A DNA stretch of 64,000 bases from positions 7,769,431 to 7,833,430 of the forward strand of contig NC_135555.1 of assembly GCF_964340395.1 (NCBI RefSeq), read 5' to 3'. The notes beneath the pieces were generated by a model. It was not told the origin of the DNA. It worked only from the letters and a program-made list of their open reading frames with translations, and made no database searches. Position 1 is the first letter of the stretch; every line of letters begins with the position of its first letter. The translations under genes and the position numbers were made by a program. Origin of the DNA: Glandiceps talaboti (taxonomy: Eukaryota > Hemichordata > Enteropneusta > Spengelidae). Shown piece by piece: positions 1 to 31,917 of this stretch.

Positions 1-797
1 TTAAAAACTACAGTTGTGCTACAACGCCATTGGCGGTATTTTAAAAATTTCTCTCCAGGGGAAGTTGTTCCTCACAACTATAAGTACAAGTTGGGAGAAA
101 GAGAATGAGCTGCCAAACAAATTTTTTTGAGTAATAATATTTGTACACCGGCGTGGGCGTTACTTGTCAAGCGACAGTGACTAATCGGGCGATCAGCCAA
201 TCAGGTGTTCGCAAACTTCCCGCTTCAAAATCCAGGGAGCTGAGAATATGAGAAATACCATCCGGGTAATGAAAAGTCCATACCCAGAGTGAATTAGACA
301 GACATGGTAATGAAAAGTCAACATCCGGAGTATATTAGACAGACATTGACTGCGCAATAGACTCCAACAGGAAGATGTTTGTAATTAAAAGTATTGAGTT
401 TGTTATCAACCAGAAAGAGCGTTTTATTGTGTATCGAAAACAGTTGCTCGTCATTCCCCTGACTGAAATGGGTCATATCATTTTTGTGGGAATGATACCA
501 CATAATATTTTTTTTTTTTTGTGTAAGGAAACTGTTGCAAGCCATTGCTGCATTTCAATAAAGAAATATGTATTTCATTTAAATACGATGATTGTGCTTA
601 TTTCATTTAAGAACATGGAGAGTATCCAACTTCATAGATGTATGTCTTCTAACTCCAATGTAAAAAATATCCTCTATAGGGCTACCTTGATTCATTCTAG
701 GGTAGATTCTAAGAGCTACAAATACTGACCCTTTCTCACTTTTATCACTTTATTTATTGCAGTGTCTACTTAAGTTATAAACCGTGACTGTTTACAG
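1..797. other. Upstream region of gene A, probable 5'UTR intron
   Basis: No coding exon is recognised here. A TTTACAG acceptor ends at 797, two bases before the gene A start codon, so a non-coding first exon probably lies upstream, inside or outside the window. Near 13-37 there is a copy of a short motif (TGTGCTACAAYGCCATTGGC) that recurs near 2190 and, degenerate, near 18786, so part of the stretch is repeat-derived. A promoter cannot be placed. Confidence 0.5.
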
Positions 798-799
798 GC

Positions 800-19856
<19,057 letters not shown>

Positions 19857-22035
19857 AGGATGGTTAACAATGTTATAGACAGAACTTTCGATTCTTTTGT
19901 ACCTCAAGGCTCTCTATTCATGCATTTTAACCTAGCAGTGTGGTAGAACATCATGAAATTTGCAATTTTATAACACATATTACTTGCATTTATTGCAATC
20001 TCATACCCTATTGCAAGAGCACAACAAGAACAGATTACATATAAACCATTTCTTTGATGAGTAAAGGGCTGTACCTTAATTTTTAACCATTGATGTTTTA
20101 AGCATGATTTATGAAATTAATGTATTTGTCTCAGGTGTTCTTGAATGAACAACCCTTTCAATGAATGATTGACAAGCTTCTTGCATTTAGTTCCATCTGT
20201 GTGTGCTTCTGTGCATCCATTCACCCTCATATTTCTGGCATGTACCAGCTGATTCCAACCAAACCTGGCACAAAGGTAACATGTGATGTGAGATATATGC
20301 ATGTCACTTTGTTCTGCTACTGAATCAAATATGGCAGAATAGTGGCCATATTTGTTGTTAAATTTCACAATATGCATAACTTTGGAGATGTAGTGTAGTG
20401 ACACCCATATTATCAAAATGTGAGCTTTCTTGAAAGACTTTGACCTTGCAAATCTTCTTCAAGGTCAAATAGCCAAATTTGGGTTATCTTCAGAGCTTTT
20501 TTGAATAAAACATTTCAAGCAATAATATTTTAATCATGACTTGGCTTTGATTGTGAGGCATATGCAAGTCACTTTCATGTAATTTTGTGGGGGGGGGGTC
20601 ATCATGTTTTAGAATTAAGTGATAGGGGGGTCAGCCTGTTTTGGGTTTTACAGATAGGGGGGGGGGGGGGTTGTGACTTTTTGTCGGCCCGATTTAAGAA
20701 TCCACCCCCCCCCCCCAGGCTGGAGAAACTGATCGGTTCCTAAATTCAGAATTGGCTTGACTCAAATAAGACATGATGACGGGCACATTTTATGAAATGT
20801 ATACATTATAATCAGTAACTGACTTTATTATAGACCTGTACTGTTGTATTTTTTTTGACAGTTGAAATTTGCACTGCCATGTTTGTACTTTGTGTGTTCA
20901 CATTACATACATTCCACACAATTATTTTAATAATATTTTATTGCATTATATGAGATTGTTATAGATAACAGCTGAATGATGGCTGAAAAATAAAACTTTG
21001 CAGATGACATAAGATAGAGGGAATGTTGGAAATTGAGGGAGGGAAACTCTGGGTGACATGATAAATTAGTGACAGTGAGTGGAGTCTGACATGCTAGAAT
21101 AACCTGTTATAGTAACGGTTGACATTGATTGAAGTGTCTACCATGCCATTCTTTATAATTACCTGTCAGTGTCATCCGGAGTGAACTTCAATTATAAATT
21201 ACATTGAATGTTGTGGTCAGGAAGTGTTTAAGTCGATTAGCTTTATACTTCTATGGTGTAATCAAGACGTTGGGATGATTTTGACAATGGCCATGAACAT
21301 TATAAGGGACAATAGAGACAGGCCAAAAACAATTGTTTGGTTCCGGTAACCCGACTCAACCTGGTTTTTTTTTAGAGGTATTTGAAAAACTTAACAAAAA
21401 ATTGCAAACTAGTGAGATTTGAAGATGTCATTGTCTGGTGTGATCAAAACAACATGGTGGAATATAGAGTACATTACAATGTCTTCTGTGTATAGTACAG
21501 AAAGTGTGATTACATCGACGTGAAGTCTCGGTTGACCTCTGTGAATTTGAAGAGAACATTTGAACAAATCCTCAAAGATTAAATAATCCTACCCCCACCC
21601 CCTCCCACCCTCCATTTTGAAAGTGGGCGCTATCGGAACCACACAATTTTTTTTGTCTAAGTATAAAACAAAGTAGTTATCTGAGAATTTATCCTTTTGT
21701 TTAGAATTAGGGTTGCTTTTTTCACATGCACCCGGAGTAAATAGATATAGACTGAATGTTATTCAGAGGTAAGACATCATTCGGATGATGAGAGAAAGCA
21801 CTTGCCTGACATCATATGTTATATTGTAACATTTTTGCCTCTTCGTTAATAAACTACGTTAAACGGATTTATTGGTATACCGCGTGTCACTGTTCTGGGG
21901 TAACTCTTGGCAGATCCTGGTATGTCAGTCTGAGTAATATCAGACTTATATATTAAAGCCATGTTACTGTCATTGTAGCAACTGAAAATAAATCATTTCT
22001 TGCTAAATCATATTTATAAGTGGTGTGTATAACAT

Positions 22036-22204
22036 TTAGACTCTCAACAGTCCCCAGAGCTTGGCATATGGCTAAAATTTGGGTTGTCTTGTAGTATGTA
22101 CTGATATCTACTGCATAATTGTGTTTGAATATCCCTGTAGATATCAGTACATACCACAAAACAACCCAAATATGCGAAGTTCCTAGGACTGTTGATAGAG
22201 TCTA
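22036..22204. mobile_element. Foldback MITE (near-palindrome)
   Basis: The arms are inverted copies: AGACTCTCAACAGTCC at the left against GGACTGTTGATAGAGTCT at the right, and GTATGTACTGATATCTAC against GTAGATATCAGTACATAC at the centre. It could fold into one long hairpin of about 165 nt. Non-coding. Confidence 0.7.
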
Positions 22205-22625
22205 TGTGTTTAATAAAGGCTTTAGCTGCTCAAAATATTTACTTTTGCACGAAATGGCACGACATTTTCTGTCATATCTCTTGGAAAAAAACTCTTCTTT
22301 TTGTTACATTTTGTTGTCACCAAATAGGTAAAAAAAAATAATTTGTTATTCATTTTAAATGTTTTCACATCCCGTTACGAAATGCTTCTTCTTTTGGCAA
22401 ATGAAATAACTAATACAACAGAGCGATACAAGAAACAATGGCCTGACACGAAAAATAAACACGAACGTGCAGCATTACGAGTAGAATGGGTGACCTTAAT
22501 TGACCTTAATTGACAAACTTTAAATATTAAAGCTATTAATCACGTATGTAGTCAAGCACGTGATACATGCATTGGTTAAAATTTGAAATCACGACCTCAC
22601 ATGAACGTACTTTTACTATGTACAC

Positions 22626-22815
22626 CATAGGGACGCGTAATATTTCATAGATTGTTGTTTTCCAGGTCTACACACTAAATATAACAACGTTTTGACTATA
22701 TATTCCTACCTAAATATTTCTACGTAGTATAGAGATTGATACATTTGTAGCAGCAAGATTCGTATGATATTTTCCTGAGAAAAAGGCAAGCTTAGCAATA
22801 ATACATGCCCCTGTG
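22626..22815. mobile_element. hAT-type MITE, copy 1
   Basis: A 190-bp element with terminal inverted repeats CATAGGGACGCGTAATATT and (reverse complement of the end) CACAGGGGCATGTATTATT. It is flanked by a perfect 8-bp direct repeat ATGTACAC (22618-22625 and 22816-22823). Its inside matches the element at 57933-58131 (TTCATAGATTGTTGTTTTCC, GATACATTTGTAGCAGC). An 8-bp duplication with CAGGGG-like ends is characteristic of hAT transposons. Confidence 0.85.
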
Positions 22816-23154
22816 ATGTACACTATGACTCTGACATGAATTGAACTCTGTACACGTCGGCAGTCGTTTAACCAGTATTTTCACCCTCACTAAATTACTT
22901 CCCATGGAGCAAGCTGGAACCATTGGTCATTAAAGGTAACGTTATGCAATATTTATGTTCATTTTTCAAAAGAGAATGATGTATGATTTTTATTGTAGCA
23001 TGGGATATGAACACCAACTGTGAACAAGTCGTAGGTATTTAAAATCCGACATACATTTAGCTTGTATATAGTAAACAAACAAGCATATAATGTAAGATTT
23101 CTATGGTTCAAATTTACAGCTTTTATATATATACTAGTAATGTATTCCTCTTTA

Positions 23155-23366
23155 CAGGGGCGCCCAATCTGATTAAAATCCGATGTAGATGTCGGCTAAT
23201 CGTGTATTGCTATCTTACCATCGTTATTTACATTTGTAGCTTGAATTGACCATACGTAAACATGTACTACAAAGGTCAATTCAAGCTAAATAACGATGGT
23301 AAGATAGCAATGCACGATTAGCCCCGACATATACATCAGATTTTAATCAGATTGAGGGGCGCCCTG
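23155..23366. mobile_element. Foldback MITE with CAGGGGCGCCC ends
   Basis: 212 bp. The left arm starts CAGGGGCGCCCAATCTGATT and the right arm ends AATCAGATTGAGGGGCGCCC. Arms of about 95 bp pair almost completely around a short loop (CATACGTAAACATGTACTAC). Half of a closely related copy lies at the end of gene B exon 1 (25914-26003). Confidence 0.8.
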
Positions 23367-25124
23367 CTATACGCTAGGGGCACATATCGAGAATATGAGG
23401 ACATGGCTATAGGGCATTCAAGCTACCTGTAGACGTGAACCACAATCGCTAAGTATTTACAATACACCTTTTTGCTGTTGTTAGGTGTATAGGGTACCTC
23501 CCACATTCATCAAGCACATCACAATTAGGAGCGCATTTTGAAAGACCTAAAGATGGTCTGCACGCTAAAAGCTGTACTCTTTCTACTAAAAGATAACTTT
23601 GAAAACCCCGTATTTCAGACCCATTATATAGTGCTCAATCGGGGGTTCAATTGTTTTTATTTTTCGCTTTCGCTACGTTACGTAGCGGATGGTAGCGAAG
23701 GTAGCAAAGTGACCTGGGATATTAATGCGCCATAGATGTCGTAGGAACTACTTTTGCACACATGTCTGCCCTGTTGTGATAACAATTTGGCGGCTTAATA
23801 CAAATCACAGACAAGTAAGAAGATACTTGTCTGTGTTCAGAGACACGTCGGACTAGCTTTGACTTTTACTTGTATGTGAGATCAGTTGAATGGCGCCTTT
23901 CACCACCTCTTTCATAATTCTTTGAATGGTGCTACTATTCTTGGAAAAAAACCGCTCATCTACTTTCGGTTTGATCATTCAGATGCTGTCTTTCGTTTGT
24001 ATCAGTATTGGAGAAAATTATGGCGAGAAGTAAAACTCTTCGTTCACAGCGATTAGGCGAGAATTCAAACTCTTTACTTCATTCAAAGCGATTTGGGGTA
24101 CACTATTTGATTGGGGGGGGGGGCAGGAGGGTTTTCGAGAGAAAAAAACATTGTCGCCGGGCTAAAGCAGGGAAAAAAATTGCTCACAACTCAAGACAAA
24201 AATAAATTGTTGTGCTGCAAGTGCAGAAACTAGCTACAAATGTGAAATTCAAACTGTTAAAATTTCTTATGTCAAAGTTTTATACTAACTGTTGGCAAAT
24301 GCTGAAATATTACCATCATGTGAAACCCCTCCCGTACCCCCCCCCTCCCGTATCCCCCCTCCCGTACCCCCCCCCCACACACACACTGTATTTTGATTCA
24401 AAGTTTAACTAGCTAGTACTGTTTTCACCTTGACATGTTGAACAGCATCACAAAGCATTCTTTAAACAAGGACTTGGCATATGTTGTTTCACATTGATTT
24501 TGCAAGTGGGAATTACCATGATAATATTGATTTTTTAAGTAGGAAGCCATGAAAAAATAATTTTATAATTAAAAATCCAAAATAAAAACCCAATCCTCAT
24601 CCATATGGCCACTTTCATGTTACCAGATTTAAACTGGATGCCTCCCGATCCCGTAAGGGCAAAACCGTAGATTGTTGGGCCTACACACATTGTTAGAATG
24701 CAAAATTCTAAACTATAGATAATATACATAATTGATTCTTGAATAATTAATATATTGCCTAGCTAATTATTTAAATGCAAATTAACCATATAGTTCATAA
24801 GTTACAACTTCAAGCTTTAAATAACACAAGCACTTCTTTACCATCAATACATGCTGAATGATCCACAGGTAGGCTCCAAATACAAAACTTTATAGGACAT
24901 ATATTATGGTTAAGGTATGTACTAAATTGTATGGAATTTAGAGCATGCCTTCCAAAAATATAGCCTACTAACTAAAAACTAAAATTATGCAAATGACTAA
25001 TTAATGTTCATTGGATGTTTATCAAAATCTAATCAGTTCTTGCTAATTAGCATATGGAAGATGTGTAGCCAGTTTCATCAGAATCGATGGTGTAGTTTTT
25101 GAGAATATTGAGTCCACAGACAGA

Positions 25125-25200
25125 CAAACAGACTAACACACACGGACACAGACAGACAGACAAAGACAGACAGAAAGAAAGACAGACAGACAGACAGACA
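25125..25200. repeat. (CAGA)n-rich microsatellite
   Basis: Imperfect tetranucleotide run of CAGA units with CACA interruptions, followed by 'CTCCCTTACGGGAGATAAAA', a short inverted repeat. This combination looks like the 3' end of a dispersed repeat rather than an isolated microsatellite. Confidence 0.8.
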
Positions 25201-25676
25201 AAAGCGTAACATAACACTCCCTTACGGGAGATAAAATCATACTTTTAACAGATCTAGATTGCGTAGGAAATACATCTGTGATTATTTGAGCAATAAACCA
25301 TCGCCTGGGGGTGATATACAAAGAGATTTTGACCAGTGAACAAAATATATGCAGGGCTTATGCACGATAGCGATTGGAAAGCACCATTTAAAATCCCAAT
25401 CCACATGGGTTCCAAGCCTGTCTAGAATGGGGGAATTTTTTTAAACTCAAATTGGTCCAAAATGGGGCTTTGGATTTATCACAGGGGCGGCACACCCCTC
25501 CTAAACCATTGTGGCGTAGCCCACCCCCCCTTCCCCCATTACATAGGATTTATTATAGAGTGTGCCCTCTGCTCTTGACTTTGCTAACCAGTCAAGGTCA
25601 AACTGTACCTCTCATCAGTTAAATTTATACATGTACTTTCCCTTTCAGAAATGTTCTGTTGAGAGTGTAAATAACA

Positions 25677-25915
25677 ATGCCACTGCCATTCTGTAAGGAA
25701 CCTATCACATTTGAGACATGGAACGTTAACCAAGAACAGTTGCGTCCCCCAGATGGAACAACGGTTGTACTTTTGCAGCCACTGGACTCCGATGAAAGCA
25801 CGAAATATTTGGTGTATATTAATGATGAGTACATTCCTATCAAACTTTCTACGTATGAAACGAAGAAGAAAATTAAGGCCAAGTGTGTTGGATGTGGCAG
25901 ACGACTATCACGCAG
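25677..25915 (+). CDS. Gene B exon 1, truncated N-terminal CVGC module
   Basis: Begins MPLPFCKEPITFETW and shares KYLVYINDEYIPIK...AKCVGC with gene A exon 1. An acceptor (CCTTTCAG) ends at 25648, and a 4-codon upstream ORF (ATG at 25651) precedes the chosen ATG. Similarity to A stops just after CVGC, exactly where half of a foldback element begins (AGGTCAATTCA). The candidate donors CGCAG|GTCAAT and CCGAT|GTAAAG both leave phase 2, whereas exon 2 needs phase 1. A microexon of suitable length is conceivable (about 26093-26121) but unsupported. Confidence 0.65.
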
Positions 25916-28900
25916 GTCAATTCAGGCAAAAATACCGATGTAAAGTTAAAAGTAACAATGAACGATTAGCCGACATCTACATCGGATTTTAATCAGATTG
26001 GGTTATAGGAAACACACAATTTGTTATTTTGCTTTATACTGTGTTTAGAAGTGTTTTTGAAATATGCTGATTTCATGCAATAACTATCACACAGCAATGA
26101 GTTATACACACCACCTACTTCATGTATATACCCACCCTGTATTAAATTCAACATGTCTTCCTCATTTTACAGGTGCACGTCCTGCAATGATGACCAATCC
26201 CCAGACACTGAACGATAGTTGTGTTAATGTTGGGGCATCCACGAGCTCCTATGGTACTGGTGCTACAACTACTCCAACAGAGCTAGATGAAGAATCAGAA
26301 GATAAATCCTCTGGTGAAGATAGTGAAGAAGGTGAAGATGTATCTTTTGCGTGTACACAGGGAGGTAAATCCATTTATACAATTAAGGTATCCTAAATCA
26401 TTTCAGAGAGAATTATTCATAGATATCATGTGTAAGTGTGGAGGCTTACACCTTTGTATCTGTGTGCATATGTGTGTTGGCTATCTTGATAATTTAAAAA
26501 AGTACCCAGCACTTCTGTTTTGAGCATTTAAGTCATATCCAACTAGAAAATTAAACACCCAATTCTATCCATATCTTTTACTTTTGATCACACTGTTTGT
26601 TAACAGTTGGTTGCATTTTTCAGGTGGTCTGATTCCTGATGAACTCACAATGATTTTTACGACTGTTGATCACGAAATGGCAGATTTCAATATGACATCA
26701 ACAAGTTCTGTAGTAAGCTGGCCCGTTGATATTCTTCCTGATATTGCCTTTGGTCAAGAACATACCATATATTATTTGTTGGAACTGACAAAATATTTGG
26801 GGACTGAAGATAATGAGACGGTGTATCGGATGATATTTGACCTCAAAGACAATGACATCCAGGAATTCGAGTCATGGGCCAGGTTTTGGAAACTCGTTGA
26901 CTCCTCGGAGTCCAGCTTGGTTGAGAAGATTCATAATTATTTGACTGAAATAGATGGTATAAGATACTGCTTAAAAGAGGGCACGTGTCCTTCCCTGATG
27001 GTGCTGATGAATGAAAAGTTAGATCCTCGAGGTAAAATTCGAAAACGTCTTCTTGAAATCACAAAGGCAAGTCGAGAAAGGACAAATGCAGAAAGACGCC
27101 TGGAGGAGGAAGAAGAGATTGAAATACAACAAGAAGCTGAAGCAGAAGAAGATATCCGAAATGATACATTTTCAAAGTGTGACGACTTCCTACTTGAAGA
27201 AAGTGAAATGCCAGAAAGTAAAGTCTTAGTTGAAGATCCAAAAGTAAGGGTTGGAAAGCCTTGCTATTACCTATCTCAGATGTTCATGGGGGATATCCTA
27301 AAAGAACGTCTTGTGGCTATCTATAAGCATTATCATGATATCAACGTTGAAGAATATTTTGATGATGTTGACTTTATTATATACACAGCACGCTATATCA
27401 TGTTGCAAAGCCAGACTGCACTACGACTTGCTGATCCACGTGCTGGATGTCTTTCACTGTCAGATCTGCAAGAGAAAACAAAAGCAATAAAAGTGGCAGA
27501 ATCCAAAGTTGAGAAATATATTTGGAATGAGTCTATTAAGAGAAGACAAGAAGAGATTATCAAGGAAGTTACAGCAAATCCCAAGAAACTATTCCTAGTT
27601 ATAGCAGACGAGGCCCACTGGGGAATCACGAGTGGTAAACATGGCAATAACATGCTTATCAATTCATGGTCTGAAGAACGCTACAGGAATGTATTCATTC
27701 TCCAAGTAACGGCTACACCATACAACTTACTCACCAAAGATTCCAGAATCCCCTTCAAAAAATGTGCTACGATAGCAGACTTTACAGATGAAAGAAAAGG
27801 GGAACTTATAACCCTGACAGAATCGTCAACCAGTTTAAGAGCAATTGAAGAACGTACACAAAAAGATGTCACTGGAAAGATCAGCAATATAAAAGAATTG
27901 CATGTTGCAGGCTGGACTGAGAGTGAACTTTTACGGCTTAGTAAAGGAGTGCGAACAAAGTTAAAGTTTGCAAAGAAGGTGTTTTGGGTACCAGGTGAAG
28001 TTGAATACTTCCAATGGGTCACAGTTGATGGACATGTTTTAAGAGGTACCTATGATGCTGAAGAAGCAACAGAATTCACGATATGTGGTGAGAATGGGAG
28101 AGTGAAACTTAAAGTGAAGCAGGAAGGTGACGATCAAGAAAAAATACTCAGTATTCATGGTACCAGTCGTAGAGAAGAACTTATACTGACTGATAGTGAT
28201 GACACAAATGGTGCCATGTTTGAAGTAATCCCCACGTTTGGTGTTGATATCATTGGATTCAGAACCGTCAACCAAGACATAGAATCAATTCTTGGGTATG
28301 ATGCCAGAAACAATAGAATCTGCTTGAAGGGAGCAACTGAAGATGCTAGAAATTTCCCAACTGATTCTATGTTCTTCTTGGAAGATGCAACATCATTGAC
28401 ATGTTATGCAGTCGGATCCCAGCACCTGTCCCTTAATTTCTACTTCAACAGTATGCGATCGCAAGATCAGCACAACAGAAGCATTAGAGAAGACAGGTAT
28501 TTTCAAGCACTAACAAAAAAGATGAAACAAAAATTCAAGGAAGGAAATCCGGGATTCTCTGATAGATGTGACAGGAGCAAAGATGCATGTGGCCGTTGCA
28601 AAGAATTGAAGGAACGTTCTAAACAAACAACTGCTTGCTTTGGTGAAGATGATCTACTGGCTGCTGATTATGCCTATCACATTCTTATAATAAAGTTGGT
28701 GAGAGAAGCAACACTCGATACAGAGCATTTGCAGTTGGGTAATGACTACAATGCAAAGAGAGGAATCATATTGGAGACGTATAGACAGCAATTGGAGATT
28801 AACAAGAATAACTACAAATGCATCAGCCTTGCCATCTTTGACTTCATGTTGGAAGTCCTAGAAGCCGATATTGTTGCAGATTTCCTTGAAAGTTACCACA

Positions 28901-31869
28901 AGCTTACTACGTCCGAGTCCAATCTCCAGAATATTCAAATACTTGTGGACTGTTGGTTATGCTGCATGGTTAACTTGAAAGAAGACACATTGAAGAGTTT
29001 CAAAGTGCAATATCTGGAGATGTTAACCTTGGAAACTAGGAACCTGTTTGAAGACATTCTAAAGGACTGCTTTAACAAACTTAGAAGTGCTTACATCAGA
29101 GAAAATGAAACCATGAATATCATTGACAGTTTGGTTTTGGCAGACATTGGTAACAGTAGGCCAATGAAAGGAAAGATGACTATCATAAGAGCAAAGAGTG
29201 CTCAAAGAGGCAATCGTATTTACCAATCCATATGCCTGGCTAGACAAATTGCATGTGAATATCTAAACACGCGTAACATTAAACTTGAATACTCATTCGA
29301 AGTCCTCCGAGATTTCAGTAACTTCAAACTAACCAGAGAGGTGACTAAAAGAGAGGAGCCACTGTTCAGAATACGTAGAAAACTACAACCAACTAGTTGT
29401 CAATTCATGGATAAGGATTACACCAAATGCATTTGCAAACAGTACTCAACAGAACCAGCACATTGTTCATTGATATGCCAGATGTGTGGACATCAACATC
29501 GTGAGATAACACAGTATGAAGATTTACAGGATCTTCCTTGTCTGTTGATTTTGGTTGAAAAGGGGAGAATGGGTGACACATTTCCTTCAAGCTTCATGTG
29601 CATGGACCTCAGGTTGCAGCATGATAATGAGGTCTCCAATTTATCAACGGTGGTTCAAGAACTTGGTCGCTTATGTCGTTATGTTTGTCCGGCAGAAGAT
29701 GGAAATATTGAAGTTCCATATGCTCTTGTAGGGCGTAAGCTCTATAAAGCATTTGTCGACAGTTTGAAGACTAACTCGTGTTTCTTCAACTTCAACAAGA
29801 GCAGAATGCCTGACAAATACATGGATAGGTATCGACAGTCCAGTAATGCTGTGATCCAGTCTCCATTGAGATGGAATGGTTACAAGGCTTCTGAGAAGAG
29901 TTATGACTATGATAACTCTTTAAGAGACATTAACAGATTATTGTTAACAGCAGAACCTCAGATTGGCAAAACTGGAACATACTTGTACTTCATCAAATGT
30001 GTACGAGAGCTAATTAACCAGGAGTCAAGAATACCTGATGTTGATTTAAGTAATGTCACTTTCGAGGTTAGTGAAGTCGGCAATTCACAGAATCCTGTAC
30101 CACTTAGTATCCAACTAGATGGTTCTAATGTCACTTACTCAAAGCTATGGGACCAGAATTACTTTGGAAGAGAACAACCTCCTCTTGAAACTCGGTGCAT
30201 ATATGATAGGTTTGCTGAGACTGAGTTAATATACAACTATGGACTGGAACCTAATGCTGAACAGGTGGCAGTTGCCACAAGTAGTAAACAGAAGAAGCAA
30301 AAAGTGCCTGAAGAAATAGTGACATCAAAGCTTACAGTGTTCCCAGCCAGTCATTATAGTAGATGTATCGACTGTAGTGTACACATTGAGGGACCCTCCC
30401 CGGTAATTAAGACAGGTGTAAAAGTGAGCGGCTCAGGAATAAACTTTTCAATCCCCATGATCTCTATCCCGTCACATCTCCAAGGTATGCTCAGTGTGAA
30501 TGACAGTGGAGGAATTGTCAAGATGGACAATAGTTGCAGAATTTGGATATTTAACCCATCTCACCAAAGAGCAGGGAAGGCCTTGCTGAATTATGCACAT
30601 GTTATGAGAAATGATAATGGTGTAATAGAGTCGTACATTCAGATTGTAGCTGTACAAAATGCTGATTTTCCAGCTTATGTTGAAGTCTGGGGTCAAACAC
30701 ACGTCATCATGGCATTGCCAGACACACTACCTAACCATGTTCGAGGAGTAAAAGGTGGCGGTGTTGGTTTTGCAAAGCTTGTGATTCAACAGTTTGCGAT
30801 AGCAATCCATCTTGATTACATATTCATTGCTGATGATAACATTGCTACATTCTATGAAAGTCAGCAAGTTACACATGAAATGATGTTGAATGGAGTCAGT
30901 GACAAACCAATTTTGAGACCTTCTAGGATAGTGACTGCCATCAAACAGATGTTGAAAGTATTTGTATCAGATGTTACTCAGAGAGAAGTCAACATAGACA
31001 CCAATCCAGGGAGGAGTATCAAATGTGCCATTCTTGGCATATTGGAATCCCCTCGTACTGCTGATCACAATTTAATAACTTGTGCTCATGTGCAATCCTT
31101 TGTACTATTAAATGTCAAGGCTCTGAAAATGCACAATATCTGGTACAAACCATGGCCACTATGGTATGATCTCAATCTCGACAACCAATGCGACCAGCAA
31201 GGCTTATGGGTGTGTAAGTACAGAAGGTTTGTAATGGCAAAGCTTCAAACAGAAGAATGGAAAGAAGTAATACCAGAGTATTGTTACAGATGGGATGACG
31301 ATACCATCCTTCCATCGAACAGTGGACACCTTCCAATTGCAAGACATGAAGAAAAAGACAGACTTCTGAAATGGATGACTAAGGAAGGATTGAAGAAACA
31401 GAAAATTACCAGCCCTATGGTTGATAGTTATGGCGTGCTGCGACTTGATAGTGGAATAGTTCAAGAATTATACGAGGAACTAGAATATCCGCGACAATCC
31501 AGCATATTCGTTCTACTGAAGGATAGTCATGGTGCACATTTACAGGGCATCCTATTCCATGACTTGTCAGATTTAGGTCTGAAGCCGCTAAATGAGCCAA
31601 TGTTTCTCATACTCAGCTCTGTATTGGCCCGTTCTTGCATGTTAACTTCAAAGGAAGAAATTTGTCAAAGATTAATCCAGCCTTGTCTTGGAGATGAAAT
31701 TGAGATAGAAGTAGTAACGAGTCATTCTGTTGATAAATATAATGTTCAGTGTCTTGTAGTTTGTGTGATGCCAAAAGGAGAAAATAATGATGGTACAGAC
31801 CAATGTGTTGACATTGGTATGAAGACAAATGTAGGAGAAGAAGAAGAAGAAGAAGAAGAAGAAGATGAA

Positions 31870-31917
<48 letters not shown>

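Larger units (their letters stand above)
19857..25648. other. Intergenic region between genes A and B
   Basis: About 5.8 kb with no supported exon. Beyond the elements listed separately it contains AATAAA-type signals near 20504 and 20985 that could end gene A. It also has a poly-G/poly-C stretch (about 20588-20717), a phrase repeated in many AT-rich introns (AAACCTGGCACAAAGGTAAC near 20268), poly-C runs near 24340-24375, and a (CAGA)n run. The acceptor at 25647-25648 implies a 5'UTR exon of gene B somewhere here. Confidence 0.55.

Noticed and set aside
375-728. 117-codon plus-strand ORF upstream of gene A
   Set aside because: No recognisable domain, low-complexity composition, and no splice link to the acceptor at 797.
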